NCBI GenBank assembly: GCA_964390005.1
Contig: CAYMGM010000001.1
Span: 558,001-622,000 of the forward strand
Reading direction: 5' to 3'
Source of the DNA: CAYMGM01 sp964390005
GTDB lineage: Bacteria > Pseudomonadota > Alphaproteobacteria > UBA9219
Length of the DNA: 64,000 bases
Below are positions 53,802-62,996 of the stretch, piece after piece (position 1 is the first letter of the stretch; every line of letters starts with the position of its first letter). Made by a program: the position numbers and the translations under genes. The notes under the pieces are model-generated. The model searched no databases and had not been told where the DNA came from. It saw only the letters and a list, made by a program, of their open reading frames with translations.

Positions 53802-54109
53802 ACCTGCTCCGTTCCTTCAGTTCTGGCCCGTCTGGGCCTCAAAATTCTTTTCAACCGGTTGATAACAAAACAAGCCCCACGCCAGAGATTTATCACCTCC
53901 GTGTGGAACCTTTGCCTAACACCAAGCGACCTACCCTGATAAATCAGGGCCGTTCATCGCGAATGGCTATGTAACTTTCGCAACATCCGAGTCCTCGTTT
54001 AGGCTGCGCATGCTTCAAAAAATCTTGGTATTCCAAGTATTTAAAGCTCGATCTCTGCTCCCCGAAGGGTATCGATCTTGATACGAACCTACCACTGGTC
54101 CCGACAAGG
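53802..54109 (-). promoter_or_regulatory. Long 5' leader of the rpsL operon
   Basis: About 310 nt between the candidate promoter and rpsL. Contains a short palindrome CCCTGATAAATCAGGG (53934-53949) and, read on the minus strand, GGAGGTGATAAATC with no following frame longer than a few codons. Ribosomal autoregulation is plausible, but I see no known motif. Confidence 0.35.
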
Positions 54110-54116
54110 CAGGGGA

Positions 54117-54145
54117 TACTTATGGTATTTCCCCCGAGCCGTCAA
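54117..54145 (-). promoter_or_regulatory. Candidate sigma70 promoter of the rpsL-fusA-tuf-S10-spc operon
   Basis: Minus strand TTGACG (54145-54140), 17-nt spacer, TAAGTA (54122-54117). The -35 is excellent, the -10 poor, as is common in alphaproteobacteria. Confidence 0.4.
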
Positions 54146-54226
54146 GCGTTTAATATCAATTTCGATCAAGATAATTTTTGCAGAGAGCTTTTTTATCTGC
54201 GTCTGCCTTCTTTTAGAGGACATCCT

Positions 54227-55039
54227 ATGGTTACGAATACGAAAGATTCAACCAAAACCAAAGCCTCGGAAAGGCTCGACCAGCGCGGTGCGACCCCTTT
54301 CCATACCTACCCCCGCCTTTACTGTGAAGCCCCTTTAAAGGCCCAAAACCTCGTTCCCTTGCCTTCGGATCAGGCTCATTACCTTTTGTCGGTCCTACGG
54401 GCCCGCGAAGGCGATTCGGTACGTGTTTTCAATGGGAAAGACGGCGACTGGCTGGGGGTGATTCGCCTGACAGGCAAAAAAAGTTGTTCTTTACAGATAG
54501 ATAGCCTTCTATGCCCCCAAGAATCAGAGCCCGATCTTTGGCTTTGCGCGGCCCCGATTAAAAAAGCGCACTTTGACGATATCATTATGAAAGCGACAGA
54601 AATCGGCATCGCGCACCTTTACCCTGTTCTGACGGACCGCACGCAGATTCGCGAGGTCAATTTAGAGCGTTGCCGCGCCATCGCCATCGAAGCCGCCGAG
54701 CAGTCCGAGCGCCTAACAATCCCAGAAATTCATCCACCTCAACAACTTAAAAGGTTAATGGCTTCTTTTTCAGGGGAGCGCCCCTTGTTTTATTGCGCCG
54801 AACACGGCCAAGCACGCCCTATTTTTCAAGCGCTTGCCGACGTGGAAACGAAAAAGAAACCATGTTGCGCTATTCTGACAGGGCCTGAAGGCGGTTTAAC
54901 GGCAGACGAGCTAGCCGTTTTGCAAAACTGCCCCGGCTCGGTTGCGATTCGGCTGGGCCCGCGCATTTTGCGGGCCGATACAGCTGCGCTTGCCGCGCTC
55001 AGCTGTTGGCAAGCGGCCTTAGGTGATTGGAATGATTAA
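54227..55039 (+). CDS. rsmE: 16S rRNA (uracil-1498-N3) methyltransferase (RsmE)
   Basis: SPOUT-family methyltransferase using SAM. N-terminal PUA-like domain, then AAPIKKAHFDDIIMKATEIG, TEIGIAHLYPVLTDRTQ, AAEQSERLTIPEI, and the knot motifs LTGPEGGLTADEL and AIRLGPRILRADTA. 270 aa from ATG 54227, which has AGAGGA 6 nt upstream; the open frame extends to 54122 but without homology. Confidence 0.95.
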   Translation: MVTNTKDSTKTKASERLDQRGATPFHTYPRLYCEAPLKAQNLVPLPSDQAHYLLSVLRAREGDSVRVFNGKDGDWLGVIRLTGKKSCSLQIDSLLCPQESEPDLWLCAAPIKKAHFDDIIMKATEIGIAHLYPVLTDRTQIREVNLERCRAIAIEAAEQSERLTIPEIHPPQQLKRLMASFSGERPLFYCAEHGQARPIFQALADVETKKKPCCAILTGPEGGLTADELAVLQNCPGSVAIRLGPRILRADTAALAALSCWQAALGDWND

Positions 55040-55068
55040 CGAACAAGTGCATATGCACGGGGTTGGCG

Positions 55069-55638
55069 ATGAATCGAGGCTCTGACGATACCTATAGGCA
55101 GGTTCCGCAAGATTCGGCAGACCGGCGCAAGATCTTTCAAGAAACGGCCCTTCGAGACATAGGCGGTGCGCGCGAACGCATGGACGAAGACATGGAAGCA
55201 GGCCGTTATGAGATCATTCCGTCGAACGCGATCAAAGAAAACTATTTAAGCGATCTCGCCAAAAAGAAGAAAAAAAAGAAATTAACGCCCGGCGGCGCCG
55301 GAGCCGAAGAGGATGAAGACGAAGCCTCGCCTTACGGCAAAGAACGTATGACAGGCGATAACTACCAACACATGTACATGGAAGAAAAAGCGCACGAGCG
55401 CGAAGAGCGCGCGCTGCACGAAGCCGCCCAAAAGCTAACGCGCCTCGGCACGGCCCAATCGCGGGTTCAAGATATCAGGCGTGATGACGAAATGCGCCAT
55501 CGCGTTCGCAAATTGCGCGAAGACATGGATTGGTGGCAAAGTCAAACGGGCCAAGGCATGTACGACGATGACGTTATTGGCAGCAGTGTGAAAGATCTTC
55601 AGCAACAGCTCGACGCGCTGCCCGACGATTACAAATAA
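55069..55638 (+). CDS. Hypothetical charged protein with poly-lysine tract
   Basis: 189 aa, unrecognised, hydrophilic throughout, with no membrane span. Includes a run of seven lysines (about residues 64-70), an acidic patch EEDEDEAS and a long charged helix (EEKAHEREERALHEAAQKL). Starts 29 bp after rsmE, so probably co-transcribed. The A-rich lysine codons (AAA AAG runs at 55258-55283) are a possible slippery site, but nothing shows frameshifting is used. Confidence 0.6.
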   Translation: MNRGSDDTYRQVPQDSADRRKIFQETALRDIGGARERMDEDMEAGRYEIIPSNAIKENYLSDLAKKKKKKKLTPGGAGAEEDEDEASPYGKERMTGDNYQHMYMEEKAHEREERALHEAAQKLTRLGTAQSRVQDIRRDDEMRHRVRKLREDMDWWQSQTGQGMYDDDVIGSSVKDLQQQLDALPDDYK

Positions 55639-55653
55639 CCGATTCGAAAAGAG

Positions 55654-55694
55654 AAAAACCGCCTTTCTCTTTTCAGAGAAAGGCGGTTTTTTTG
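55654..55694. terminator. Bidirectional terminator between 189-aa gene and leuB
   Basis: 16-bp stem AAAAACCGCCTTTCTC (55654-55669) with GAGAAAGGCGGTTTTT (55676-55691), 6-nt loop. Serves two converging genes. Confidence 0.92.
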
Positions 55695-55708
55695 TCGAAC
55701 GACAAAGA

Positions 55709-56803
55709 TCAGGCAAGCGCCGCCAAAACGGCATCGCCCATTTGCGATGTTGAGACCGGTTTTTCGCCGGAAAGCGCGATGTCGGCGGTACGTACACCCT
55801 TATCCAAAACAGACGCGACGGCGGCATCCAAACGATCGGCTTCGGCCAGCCAGCCAAAGGACGAGCGGAACATCATCGAAACGCTTAAAATCGTCGCCAG
55901 CGGGTTGGCAATGCCTTTGCCCGCGATATCGGGGGCCGAGCCGTGAATAGGCTCGTACATCGCCTTGCGCTTGCCGTTTTCGTCTGCAGCGCCCAGCGAG
56001 GCCGACGGCAGCATGCCAAGCGATCCCGTCAGCATCGACGCTTCATCCGACAAAATATCGCCGAATAAATTGTCGGTCAGAATCACGTCAAAATCCTTTG
56101 GCGCGCGGCAAAGCTTCATCGCGCAAGCATCAGCGTACATATGCGAAAGCTCAACATCCGTATAGGCTTCGTCATGCAGTTTGATAACTTCTTCGCGCCA
56201 CAAAAGACCTGATTCCATCACATTGCTTTTCTCGCACGAACAGACCTTCCCGCGCCGCGTCCGCGCGATTTCAAAGGCAACTTTCGCCACGCGACGAATC
56301 TCAGACGTTGTATAGACCTGCGTGTTGATCCCGCGACGCTCGCCGCCGCCGATGTCGGTAATGCCGCGCGGCTGACCAAAATAAACGCCCCCCGTCAATT
56401 CGCGCACAATCATGATATCAAGGCCGCGGACCAAATCAGGCTTCAGGCTCGACGCATCGACCAGCGCGTCAAAAACCATGGCCGGACGCAAATTGGCAAA
56501 TAAGCCAAGCTCGGCGCGCAGCGACAAAAGACCGGCTTCCGGGCGTTTGTCATAAGAAACGCTGGCCCACTTCGGCCCGCCCACAGCGCCCAGCAAAACG
56601 GCATCGGCCGCGCGCGCTTTGTCCAACGTTTGGGGAGCCAACGGCACGCCATAGGCGTCATAAGCCGCGCCGCCGACATGATCGGATTCAAGCGTGATTT
56701 CTTTGCCCGCCTGATCGCGGAAAAACATCAAAACACGTTCGGCTTCGCGAACGATTTCGGGGCCGATGCCGTCGCCAGGCAACAATAAAATTTTGGTTGT
56801 CAT
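55709..56803 (-). CDS. leuB: 3-isopropylmalate dehydrogenase (LeuB)
   Basis: NAD-dependent oxidative decarboxylase of leucine synthesis. [55 protein letters not shown] and [20 protein letters not shown] mark the family. 364 aa, normal. leuCD are not in the window. 29 bp after pgeF. Confidence 0.97.
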   Translation of the reverse strand: MTTKILLLPGDGIGPEIVREAERVLMFFRDQAGKEITLESDHVGGAAYDAYGVPLAPQTLDKARAADAVLLGAVGGPKWASVSYDKRPEAGLLSLRAELGLFANLRPAMVFDALVDASSLKPDLVRGLDIMIVRELTGGVYFGQPRGITDIGGGERRGINTQVYTTSEIRRVAKVAFEIARTRRGKVCSCEKSNVMESGLLWREEVIKLHDEAYTDVELSHMYADACAMKLCRAPKDFDVILTDNLFGDILSDEASMLTGSLGMLPSASLGAADENGKRKAMYEPIHGSAPDIAGKGIANPLATILSVSMMFRSSFGWLAEADRLDAAVASVLDKGVRTADIALSGEKPVSTSQMGDAVLAALA

Positions 56804-56832
56804 TTATTTTTTCCCGTTTCCAAGTTTGAGAC

Positions 56833-57621
56833 TTACTTTTCCAAAGCGATAACCGAGGCCAAGCGCCCCGTCTTCCCCTCGCCATGCAGACAGGCATAGC
56901 GATAGCTGAAAAAACGATCTGGCGCGGCAAAAGTATCCGCCGAAGAAGGCGCTACGCTTTTGATCCCAAGGCGCGTTAATTTTTGCGCCAGATACCCCGG
57001 CAGATCAAACAGAAACTTCCCCCGCGCGGGGCTGGCCGTAAAAAAGGCTTCGTTATGCCGATCTTCCTGAATAAAGGGCACCGGAAAGTCCGCCCCCACC
57101 TCATAAGATTGAGGCCCGATACAGGGCCCAATGGCGGCGCAAATGGCATCGCGCTGAGCCCCGAGCGCCTCCATGGCCGCCAGCGTCGCCTCGACAATGC
57201 CGCCCACAGCGCCGCGCCAACCGGCATGCGCGGCGCCAATGACGCCCGCCTTGGCATCGGCAAACAACAAAGGCCCACAATCCGCTGTTTGGATCAAAAG
57301 CCCAAGGCCGCGCACGCGCGTGACCATCCCATCGGCCTTGGGGCGCGCAGCGGGCTCCCACGGCGCGGTCACGGTGACGACGTTGTTGCCATGGACTTGA
57401 TCGATTTGAAGAAGGCCGTCAGGCGCAATCCCCAGCCATGCGGCAATGCGCCGCAGATTCTCATCGCGGGCGGCAGGTGCATCGTCTGTGTTCCGTGCCG
57501 CGTTCAGCCCGGCATAGACGCCCGCACTTGCGCCACCTTCGCGCGTAAAAAAGCCGTGACGCACGCCCTTCAAATCCGCAAGACAGGCCCCCTGCAAGAC
57601 ATCGCTGACGGCATCGGTCAT
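56833..57621 (-). CDS. pgeF: Peptidoglycan editing factor PgeF (YfiH/laccase-domain)
   Basis: YfiH/LACC1-type protein; in E. coli it limits misincorporation of L-serine into wall precursors. Metal/substrate motifs QVHGNNVV, TADCGPLLF and HAGWRG are intact, with IGPCIGPQSYEVG. 262 aa from ATG 57621, which overlaps the upstream methyltransferase stop by 4 nt. Confidence 0.9.
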   Translation of the reverse strand: MTDAVSDVLQGACLADLKGVRHGFFTREGGASAGVYAGLNAARNTDDAPAARDENLRRIAAWLGIAPDGLLQIDQVHGNNVVTVTAPWEPAARPKADGMVTRVRGLGLLIQTADCGPLLFADAKAGVIGAAHAGWRGAVGGIVEATLAAMEALGAQRDAICAAIGPCIGPQSYEVGADFPVPFIQEDRHNEAFFTASPARGKFLFDLPGYLAQKLTRLGIKSVAPSSADTFAAPDRFFSYRYACLHGEGKTGRLASVIALEK

Positions 57622-58679
57622 GCAAACCCCGCTAAAACAACGCCCGGATCGGCGCAAACCCCCATCACTTTAAACAAAGTGCCCATTTGGGACGGATCGA
57701 CAAGACGCGCCAAAGCTTCTTCAATCGCGGTTTTCTGTGCCTCATCAGCCCGCAGCCGCAATTGATCGGCGCGCAAATCAATGCCCAAAGCCTTCAGAAA
57801 AGCCCCCTGCCCGTCCGGGCCCGCAACGCGCAGGCCCGCGCTTTCGGCGACCTGACGCAACACGCCAAAATCGACATGCGCCGTTAAATCGACCTCGCCC
57901 GGACGCTCTAAAACATCGACGCTGTGATGCTTGGCAACGGCCTGCAATGTCGAAAGACCGGGCGGCGCGACATAGCCATAGTCGATCACAAGCCCCGCGC
58001 CACCTTGCGTTTTCATCCGCTCGGTCAACGTGCGCATGATCGCAACGGCGATGGGCGACGTCTCGCGCAAGCTTAAATCCTTGTCGGCCTCGGCGGGGAA
58101 AAAACCAAGCCCCTGCGCCGATTCCGTAAAGGCGCAGCGCTCCATGGTGCAGTCGATCATACGCTCGGCCCAACCGCCAGCGCGCTGAACAAATTGATGA
58201 ATGGGCAGCGCATCGAAAAACTCGTTCGCGACGAAGAACAAAGGCCCTTCCGGTAACGCGCCCAAATCGTCCAGGAATAGGGGCTGCGCCATCGCCAGTT
58301 TTTCGGCCTGCATCGCACGAAACGTCTGGTTACTTTCCAGCAAGCACAGCTTCATCGCGGCGGCAAAACCTTCGACCCGTGCGGTCGCCCGTAAAGCATC
58401 GGCCATCAGCGTGCCGCGCCCGGGCCCCATTTCAAGCAGGACAAAGGGCGAAGGCTTCCCCAAAAGGCGCCACGTATCGGCAAGCCACAGGCCGATCAGC
58501 TCGCCAAACATCTGGCTGACTTCTGGCGCGGTAATAAAATCGCCTTTGCGGCCCAGCGGATCGCCCTGACGGTAATAACCATAGGCCGGGTGTTGAAGCG
58601 CCAGCTCCATATAGCGCGCGACCGATATCGGCCCACGCATGGCAACTTCTTCGCGGATCAGCTCTTCAAGCTTGTTCAC
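57618..58679 (-). CDS. SAM-dependent methyltransferase, MidA/NDUFAF7 family
   Basis: 353-aa class I methyltransferase of COG1565. The family N-terminus PISVARYMELALQHPAYGYY, the DFITAPEVSQMFGELIGLW segment and the SAM motif LLEMGPGRGTLMADALR are clear. In mitochondria the relative NDUFAF7 methylates an arginine of complex I; the bacterial target is less certain. Overlaps lgt by 14 nt and pgeF by 4 nt, a tight operon. Confidence 0.92.
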   Translation of the reverse strand: MNKLEELIREEVAMRGPISVARYMELALQHPAYGYYRQGDPLGRKGDFITAPEVSQMFGELIGLWLADTWRLLGKPSPFVLLEMGPGRGTLMADALRATARVEGFAAAMKLCLLESNQTFRAMQAEKLAMAQPLFLDDLGALPEGPLFFVANEFFDALPIHQFVQRAGGWAERMIDCTMERCAFTESAQGLGFFPAEADKDLSLRETSPIAVAIMRTLTERMKTQGGAGLVIDYGYVAPPGLSTLQAVAKHHSVDVLERPGEVDLTAHVDFGVLRQVAESAGLRVAGPDGQGAFLKALGIDLRADQLRLRADEAQKTAIEEALARLVDPSQMGTLFKVMGVCADPGVVLAGFA

Positions 58680-59472
58680 GTGGGGCTTCCTTTTTGCTGC
58701 TGTAAATCAGATAAAGGCCGTAAAAGATCATCGGCAAACAAAGCAATTGCCCCATCGTCAGCCCGCCGATCAAATAGCCCAACTGAATATCGGGCTCGCG
58801 GCAGAACTCGACCAAAAAGCGGAACGACGCATAGCCGGTCAAAAAAACGCCCGACAGAAACCCATGACGCGCGCGCACCCAAGGTTTGCGCACGAGCCAA
58901 GCCAACAGAAAGAACAGAACAGCGCCTTCCAATGCGCCTTCGTAAAGCTGGCTGGGGTGCCGGGGCAAATCGCCGCCGCGCGGAAAAACCATGGCCCAAG
59001 GCACATCCGTCACGCGACCATAAAGCTCACCATTGATAAAATTGGCGATCCGGCCAAAGAAAAGTCCGATAGGCGTCGCGCAGGCGACAAGATCGATAAA
59101 GTGGAAAAAGCCAACCTTGTTCCGGCGCGTAAAAAGGATGGTGGCGGCGATAACGCCCAGCATGCCGCCATGAAACGACATGCCACCATGCCAGATTTTG
59201 AGCATCTCCAACGGCTCGCGCATGTAATAGGGAAATTGGTAAAACAGGATGTAACCGATCCGTCCGCCCAAAACGACGCCGATGACAGCCCACGTCAAAT
59301 AATCGTCATACAGCTTTGCCGAGGGCCCGGTGGGGTTCTGCCGCGCCAAATATTGGGTATAAAGCCACCCCAAGACGAACCCGGCGACATAGGCCAGCGC
59401 GTACCAGCGGATCGACAACGGCCCGACCGAGAAGATCACAGGGTCCAGCATGGGATAAACCAAGGTTAACAT
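58666..59472 (-). CDS. lgt: Prolipoprotein diacylglyceryl transferase (Lgt)
   Basis: Inner-membrane enzyme attaching diacylglycerol to lipoprotein cysteine. Several hydrophobic segments; signature GRIANFINGELYGRVTDVPW, HGGMSFHGGMLG and RHPSQLYEG are present. 268 aa from ATG 59472 (MLTLVYPMLDPV), with AGAGGG upstream; frames extending to 59748 are not homologous. First gene of the lgt-midA-pgeF-leuB run. Confidence 0.95.
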   Translation of the reverse strand: MLTLVYPMLDPVIFSVGPLSIRWYALAYVAGFVLGWLYTQYLARQNPTGPSAKLYDDYLTWAVIGVVLGGRIGYILFYQFPYYMREPLEMLKIWHGGMSFHGGMLGVIAATILFTRRNKVGFFHFIDLVACATPIGLFFGRIANFINGELYGRVTDVPWAMVFPRGGDLPRHPSQLYEGALEGAVLFFLLAWLVRKPWVRARHGFLSGVFLTGYASFRFLVEFCREPDIQLGYLIGGLTMGQLLCLPMIFYGLYLIYSSKKEAPREQA

Positions 59473-59616
59473 AAAACCCTCTTGTCCTATTTTTGATGTT
59501 GCAGCGCAGTTTACGCAGAGCCCCGCCGAAAGGCAAAGCCGAATGCAATCTTTGCCAGCCAAGGCATAGCATGCTAAAGAGCCCCTTTCCTCGCTTAATT
59601 TCGGAGCCGGACAAAC

Positions 59617-59952
59617 ATGCGTGACGACACCCCTTTTTTTGACGATATGCTCAAGCTGGCCGGCAACCTTGCGCGCGGCTTGATGGAAAAAGCAAAAGAA
59701 GGTCGCACAGACAACGCCTGCCCGACCCCGCTGAAAGCGCTGCTGCAAAATCTGACAGCCAGCCTAAACGTGGCAACACGCGATGAGATGGACGCCGCGA
59801 TGACGATGATGGCCAAGATCCGGACAAAGCAAGACGACATCGAAGCGCGTCTGGACAATTTAGAAGGCAAATCAAAACCTAAAAAGCGCCCCTCGCTTCG
59901 CCCGGCGTCATCGCGCAAAAGCCCGGCCCGCGCCCGCAAAAAAAAGCGCTAA
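59617..59952 (+). CDS. UbiK/BMFP-domain accessory protein
   Basis: 111-aa coiled-coil protein of the YqiC/UbiK (BMFP) type, implicated in aerobic ubiquinone biosynthesis. FFDDMLKLAGNLARGLMEK at the N-terminus, then NVATRDEMDAAMTMMAKIR and DIEARLDNLE, the typical coil. Lys/Arg-rich tail. It is divergent from lgt, as in other alphaproteobacteria. Confidence 0.8.
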   Translation: MRDDTPFFDDMLKLAGNLARGLMEKAKEGRTDNACPTPLKALLQNLTASLNVATRDEMDAAMTMMAKIRTKQDDIEARLDNLEGKSKPKKRPSLRPASSRKSPARARKKKR

Positions 59953-60201
59953 TGTTTACGGTCTGTTAAGATTAAAAAAACAAAGCTTTAGCGTCATTCA
60001 ATTCAAACGTCTGAAAAGATTCAATCTTCGAGTCACTTAGCGCGCCCCTTTCGGCGGCGCAAAGATTCGGTGTAAACAAGCCCCTGTGACTCAAAACACA
60101 CAGCCCGGATTCGTGATTGATTCCAAAGGGTCAAGAGACTTGCGACGCAGAAGAATGGTTTGATACAAAATCTGTGTTCCCACCTTCTAAAGGCACGTCC
60201 G

Positions 60202-60705
60202 ATGTCGTTATTGTCCCTTCAAGAGCAAACCCAATTCTATAATCCGCTGGATATCTTGGAAGAAATCGTCGCGGCGAATGAATGGCTTTTCGACCGCTCG
60301 AACGAAGACGAATTGGTTGTCGAACTGGCGGGGCGTTGGTGCCAATACCGCCTATTCTTTGTCTGGCAGCGCGGAATCGGCGCGTTACAGTTTTCTTGCC
60401 AATTTGACATGCGCATCCCGGACGCCAAGCGCCCCAACGTGAACGATCTTCTTGTCCTTTTGAACAACCGCTTGTGGCTGGGCCACTTCGATATCGACCC
60501 GCAGCAATTCTCGCCGCTGTTCCGCTATACCATCCTGGCGCGCAATGACCGCATGCCGGGCGTCGAAACGCTGGAAGATTTGGTTGAGATCGCTTTGACG
60601 GAATGCGAACGTTTCTATCCGGCTTTCCAGTTTGTCATCTGGGGCGGCAAAAAGCCGTTGGAAGCGATGACAGCCGCCATGATCGACACGGCGGGGCAAG
60701 CCTAA
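60202..60705 (+). CDS. YbjN-domain protein
   Basis: 167-aa, soluble. NPLDILEEIVAANEWLFDR, VVELAGRWCQYRLFFVW and VNDLLVLLNNRLWLGHFDID are typical of the alphaproteobacterial YbjN family, whose function is unclear (T3SS-chaperone-like fold). ATG 60202, with AAAGG about 8 nt upstream; TTG 60160 is an in-frame alternative. proC, a frequent neighbour, is not next to it. Confidence 0.75.
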   Translation: MSLLSLQEQTQFYNPLDILEEIVAANEWLFDRSNEDELVVELAGRWCQYRLFFVWQRGIGALQFSCQFDMRIPDAKRPNVNDLLVLLNNRLWLGHFDIDPQQFSPLFRYTILARNDRMPGVETLEDLVEIALTECERFYPAFQFVIWGGKKPLEAMTAAMIDTAGQA

Positions 60706-60712
60706 AAAGGCT

Positions 60713-61174
60713 TTACGGCCCCCAACACCCAATACCATTGGGCAGCAGAACGTTTTGAAGCCACATGCTGTGCGGCATCAAAAAGACGTGCGAGAAAAGC
60801 CAAGCAAAGCTGAAAAAGCGAACAAAGTTAATCCAGCGCGGCGTAAGAGAAAATAAATACGCGCCGAAAAGCACCATCACATTGTCTGCCAGCAAGCGGT
60901 TTGACCAGTTTTCGACGCCCTGAAGCCAAAAAGCGACCCCCGCCCCCGCCAGACCTGTTTCTAGGTAATGCTCGACCATCTCCCAAAAGAACGAGACGTT
61001 TAAAATCGCCATCGCCATAATCTTGGGCTTAAGGTTTGCCGGAACGACCTTCCACCAGTCGGCCAAGAAATACTGACACATGCAGGCGATCGAAAAACCG
61101 GTCAGAATATGCTCGAAGCTCCAGATATCCAGCAGCGAACGCGTCTTCGGTCCAAAGAGGCAATAAGTTTCCAT
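60713..61174 (-). CDS. Hypothetical polytopic membrane protein
   Basis: 153 aa from ATG 61174 (METYCLFGP). About four hydrophobic segments: FEHILTGFSIACMCQYFL, IMAMAILNVSFFWEMV, LLADNVMVLFGAYLFSL and FSFAWLFSHVFLM. FFWEMVEHYLETG and WLQGVENWSNRLLADN look conserved. Family not recognised. The open frame to 61267 begins inside a terminator hairpin and has no ribosome site, so I reject it. Confidence 0.6.
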   Translation of the reverse strand: METYCLFGPKTRSLLDIWSFEHILTGFSIACMCQYFLADWWKVVPANLKPKIMAMAILNVSFFWEMVEHYLETGLAGAGVAFWLQGVENWSNRLLADNVMVLFGAYLFSLTPRWINFVRFFSFAWLFSHVFLMPHSMWLQNVLLPNGIGCWGP

Positions 61175-61244
61175 AGGATACGGCAAGATGGGTGTAAGGA
61201 CGGGGAAAAGCCCGCTTCTTATAAAGGCCTCTTCTGCCAAAGGA

Positions 61245-61282
61245 AAGCCCCCGGTTGAAGGGGCCAACCGGGGGCTTGTTTT
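61245..61282. terminator. Hairpin between two small membrane-protein genes
   Basis: 12-bp stem AAGCCCCCGGTT (61245-61256) with AACCGGGGGCTT (61266-61277), 9-nt loop. It lies after the 70-aa gene on the minus strand; the T-run there is short (TTTCC). Confidence 0.7.
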
Positions 61283-61299
61283 AAGAAAGCGAGACGTTC

Positions 61300-61512
61300 T
61301 TAGCGAGGCATGTAGGCCGCAGGCGCTGGCGCGACATGCGCAATCGTGTTTTCCGGTGCAGGCGCTTCAGGTTCAACCTGACGCGAGCAATACCAAAGAG
61401 CCGCAACCATAACTAAAGAAACAATACCAGCAGCTATTAGTTTTGGTGTTTGCAATACAACCGAAGTATCAACGCCAAGCTTTGATTTATTCGGCACTGA
61501 TTTTTTAAACAT
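61300..61512 (-). CDS. Small single-span membrane protein (70 aa)
   Basis: Cytosolic-side basic N-terminus (MFKKSVPNKSK), one membrane helix LIAAGIVSLVMVAALWYC (about residues 25-42) and a Pro/Ala-rich tail. GAGGC lies before the ATG. Function unknown. Divergent from the HExxH protein gene. Confidence 0.55.
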   Translation of the reverse strand: MFKKSVPNKSKLGVDTSVVLQTPKLIAAGIVSLVMVAALWYCSRQVEPEAPAPENTIAHVAPAPAAYMPR

Positions 61513-61744
61513 AGAAGCCTCGCTTCATTTGGTTGTTACATCGTTTTATGAAGATATGATTATTCTCTTCATCGTTAGGGAATATATTACTACGACTTAT
61601 TTCCGCCACAAAGCGAAATCGGAAGGTCGGCTTCCGATTTTTTTTAACCACCCAAGCCCTTCAAAGAATGATGAAAGCAATCAGACATCCCGGGGTTTTG
61701 ATAGAATGGGGCCTTCAGAAAGTAATTTTTTAAATGGCATTCCC

Positions 61745-62941
61745 ATGACGCAAACGACTCTCGGAAAATTTGTTCTCGAATCGCGCCATCTTTACGACGG
61801 CCTTTCTGCAGAAGATATCGAGGCTTATACAGGCGTCCCGTCTGCCCTCTTTTATTTGTCCGACTTTTCGCATTGGAGCGCCCTTTGCCAAAACGGCACG
61901 CTTCCGCCAGATGCGTTGCATGAGCGTTATCTTGATATAAAAAAGGTCGTTATAGCCACAAAGCGGAAACATTTACGGCAATGGGGTCCTGAGATCGCTG
62001 GCTCTGATTTTCTCAAGGAAGATGTCGATCAATCACCATGTTTATTCGTGGAACCCATAAAGGTTCTGCCGCCAGAGATATGCTCCATCTCTAACCTTGC
62101 AGCGCAGTGGCCCATTCCAAACCGCAATGTCACGTTACCCCGAACGCATGTCTTGGGGCGGTTATGCGCCTTTGCTCCCGTTGGGAGCTACGATGCTGAC
62201 GATACGGCTCAAACAACCGGAACGAAACCTTGGGCCCTCAGCCTCTCTAACATCGCTTTAGTGCCCCACTTTTATGAGCCGACGGATAGATACTGGAATC
62301 TTCTCCTTGGTCTTCCAGAGATCTTTATTCAGCGCTACCCAGATCAAGCCCTCACCCATCTTTTGATCGCACTTCATGAGCTTCGCCACGGACCGCAAGC
62401 CCATAAATCCAACGCCCTAACGATTCATCGATTATCTGTCGAACTCGACGCAGACATTTTTGCTTTAAACACACTTGCCGAAAATGGCCTGGGCGACGAA
62501 TTACGCTATGTCTATCCAAAGACCCGCTATATGTCGTTTTTGTCTGTGGAGGAAGGCGTGGAAGCAACCCTTTACGCTCCTGTGCTTGAGGCCTATTTAG
62601 AGCGCCGCCAACCGCCGCGCTTTCATGAGCTTGTCGAAGCAAGAGACGCTTTTCATGAACGCCTTTTAACGCTTTCAGGATATAAGACAACCCAAGAGGG
62701 CGTGATGACAGCAGACGAAAAGTATGCCGCCAAGTTTTTTCTTTTTCAGGCCTTCGAGGAAAATCCAGAACATGGTTATCAGCGCCTCAACCAGTGGGTC
62801 GAAGAAAAAGCTTTCGCCGACAAACCGCTGGTCAACCAAATTGCCCAAGGGATTATTGGTGCCGTTCAGTTTTTTAGCCCACGCCTTCTAACCCAACGCG
62901 CCTACACGTTGCGCTTCAACACGGCCAACGCCAGACCCTAA
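61745..62941 (+). CDS. Hypothetical protein with HExxH zinc-metallopeptidase-like motif
   Basis: 398 aa, unrecognised. HLLIALHELRHGPQ contains HELRH (about residues 211-215), followed 17 residues later by SVELDADIFAL, i.e. a possible third ligand Glu (about 233) in an ExxxD arrangement like gluzincins. The N-terminal half has no family match; there is no signal peptide, so it is likely cytosolic. The start is uncertain: ATG 61745 (MTQTTLGKFV) or 61706; neither has a strong ribosome site. GC looks lower than that of the neighbouring ppdK. Confidence 0.6.
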   Translation: MTQTTLGKFVLESRHLYDGLSAEDIEAYTGVPSALFYLSDFSHWSALCQNGTLPPDALHERYLDIKKVVIATKRKHLRQWGPEIAGSDFLKEDVDQSPCLFVEPIKVLPPEICSISNLAAQWPIPNRNVTLPRTHVLGRLCAFAPVGSYDADDTAQTTGTKPWALSLSNIALVPHFYEPTDRYWNLLLGLPEIFIQRYPDQALTHLLIALHELRHGPQAHKSNALTIHRLSVELDADIFALNTLAENGLGDELRYVYPKTRYMSFLSVEEGVEATLYAPVLEAYLERRQPPRFHELVEARDAFHERLLTLSGYKTTQEGVMTADEKYAAKFFLFQAFEENPEHGYQRLNQWVEEKAFADKPLVNQIAQGIIGAVQFFSPRLLTQRAYTLRFNTANARP

Positions 62942-62946
62942 CAAAA

Positions 62947-62975
62947 AAGCCCCCAGACCAACGGTCCGGGGGCTT
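62947..62975 (-). terminator. Terminator after ppdK
   Basis: Stem AAGCCCCC...GGGGGCTT (62947-62954 / 62968-62975) with inner GACC/GGTC, then TTTTTTG on the minus strand. It may also act on the opposing gene. Confidence 0.88.
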
Positions 62976-62996
62976 AAAAGAAGAAGGAAAAGGCCG

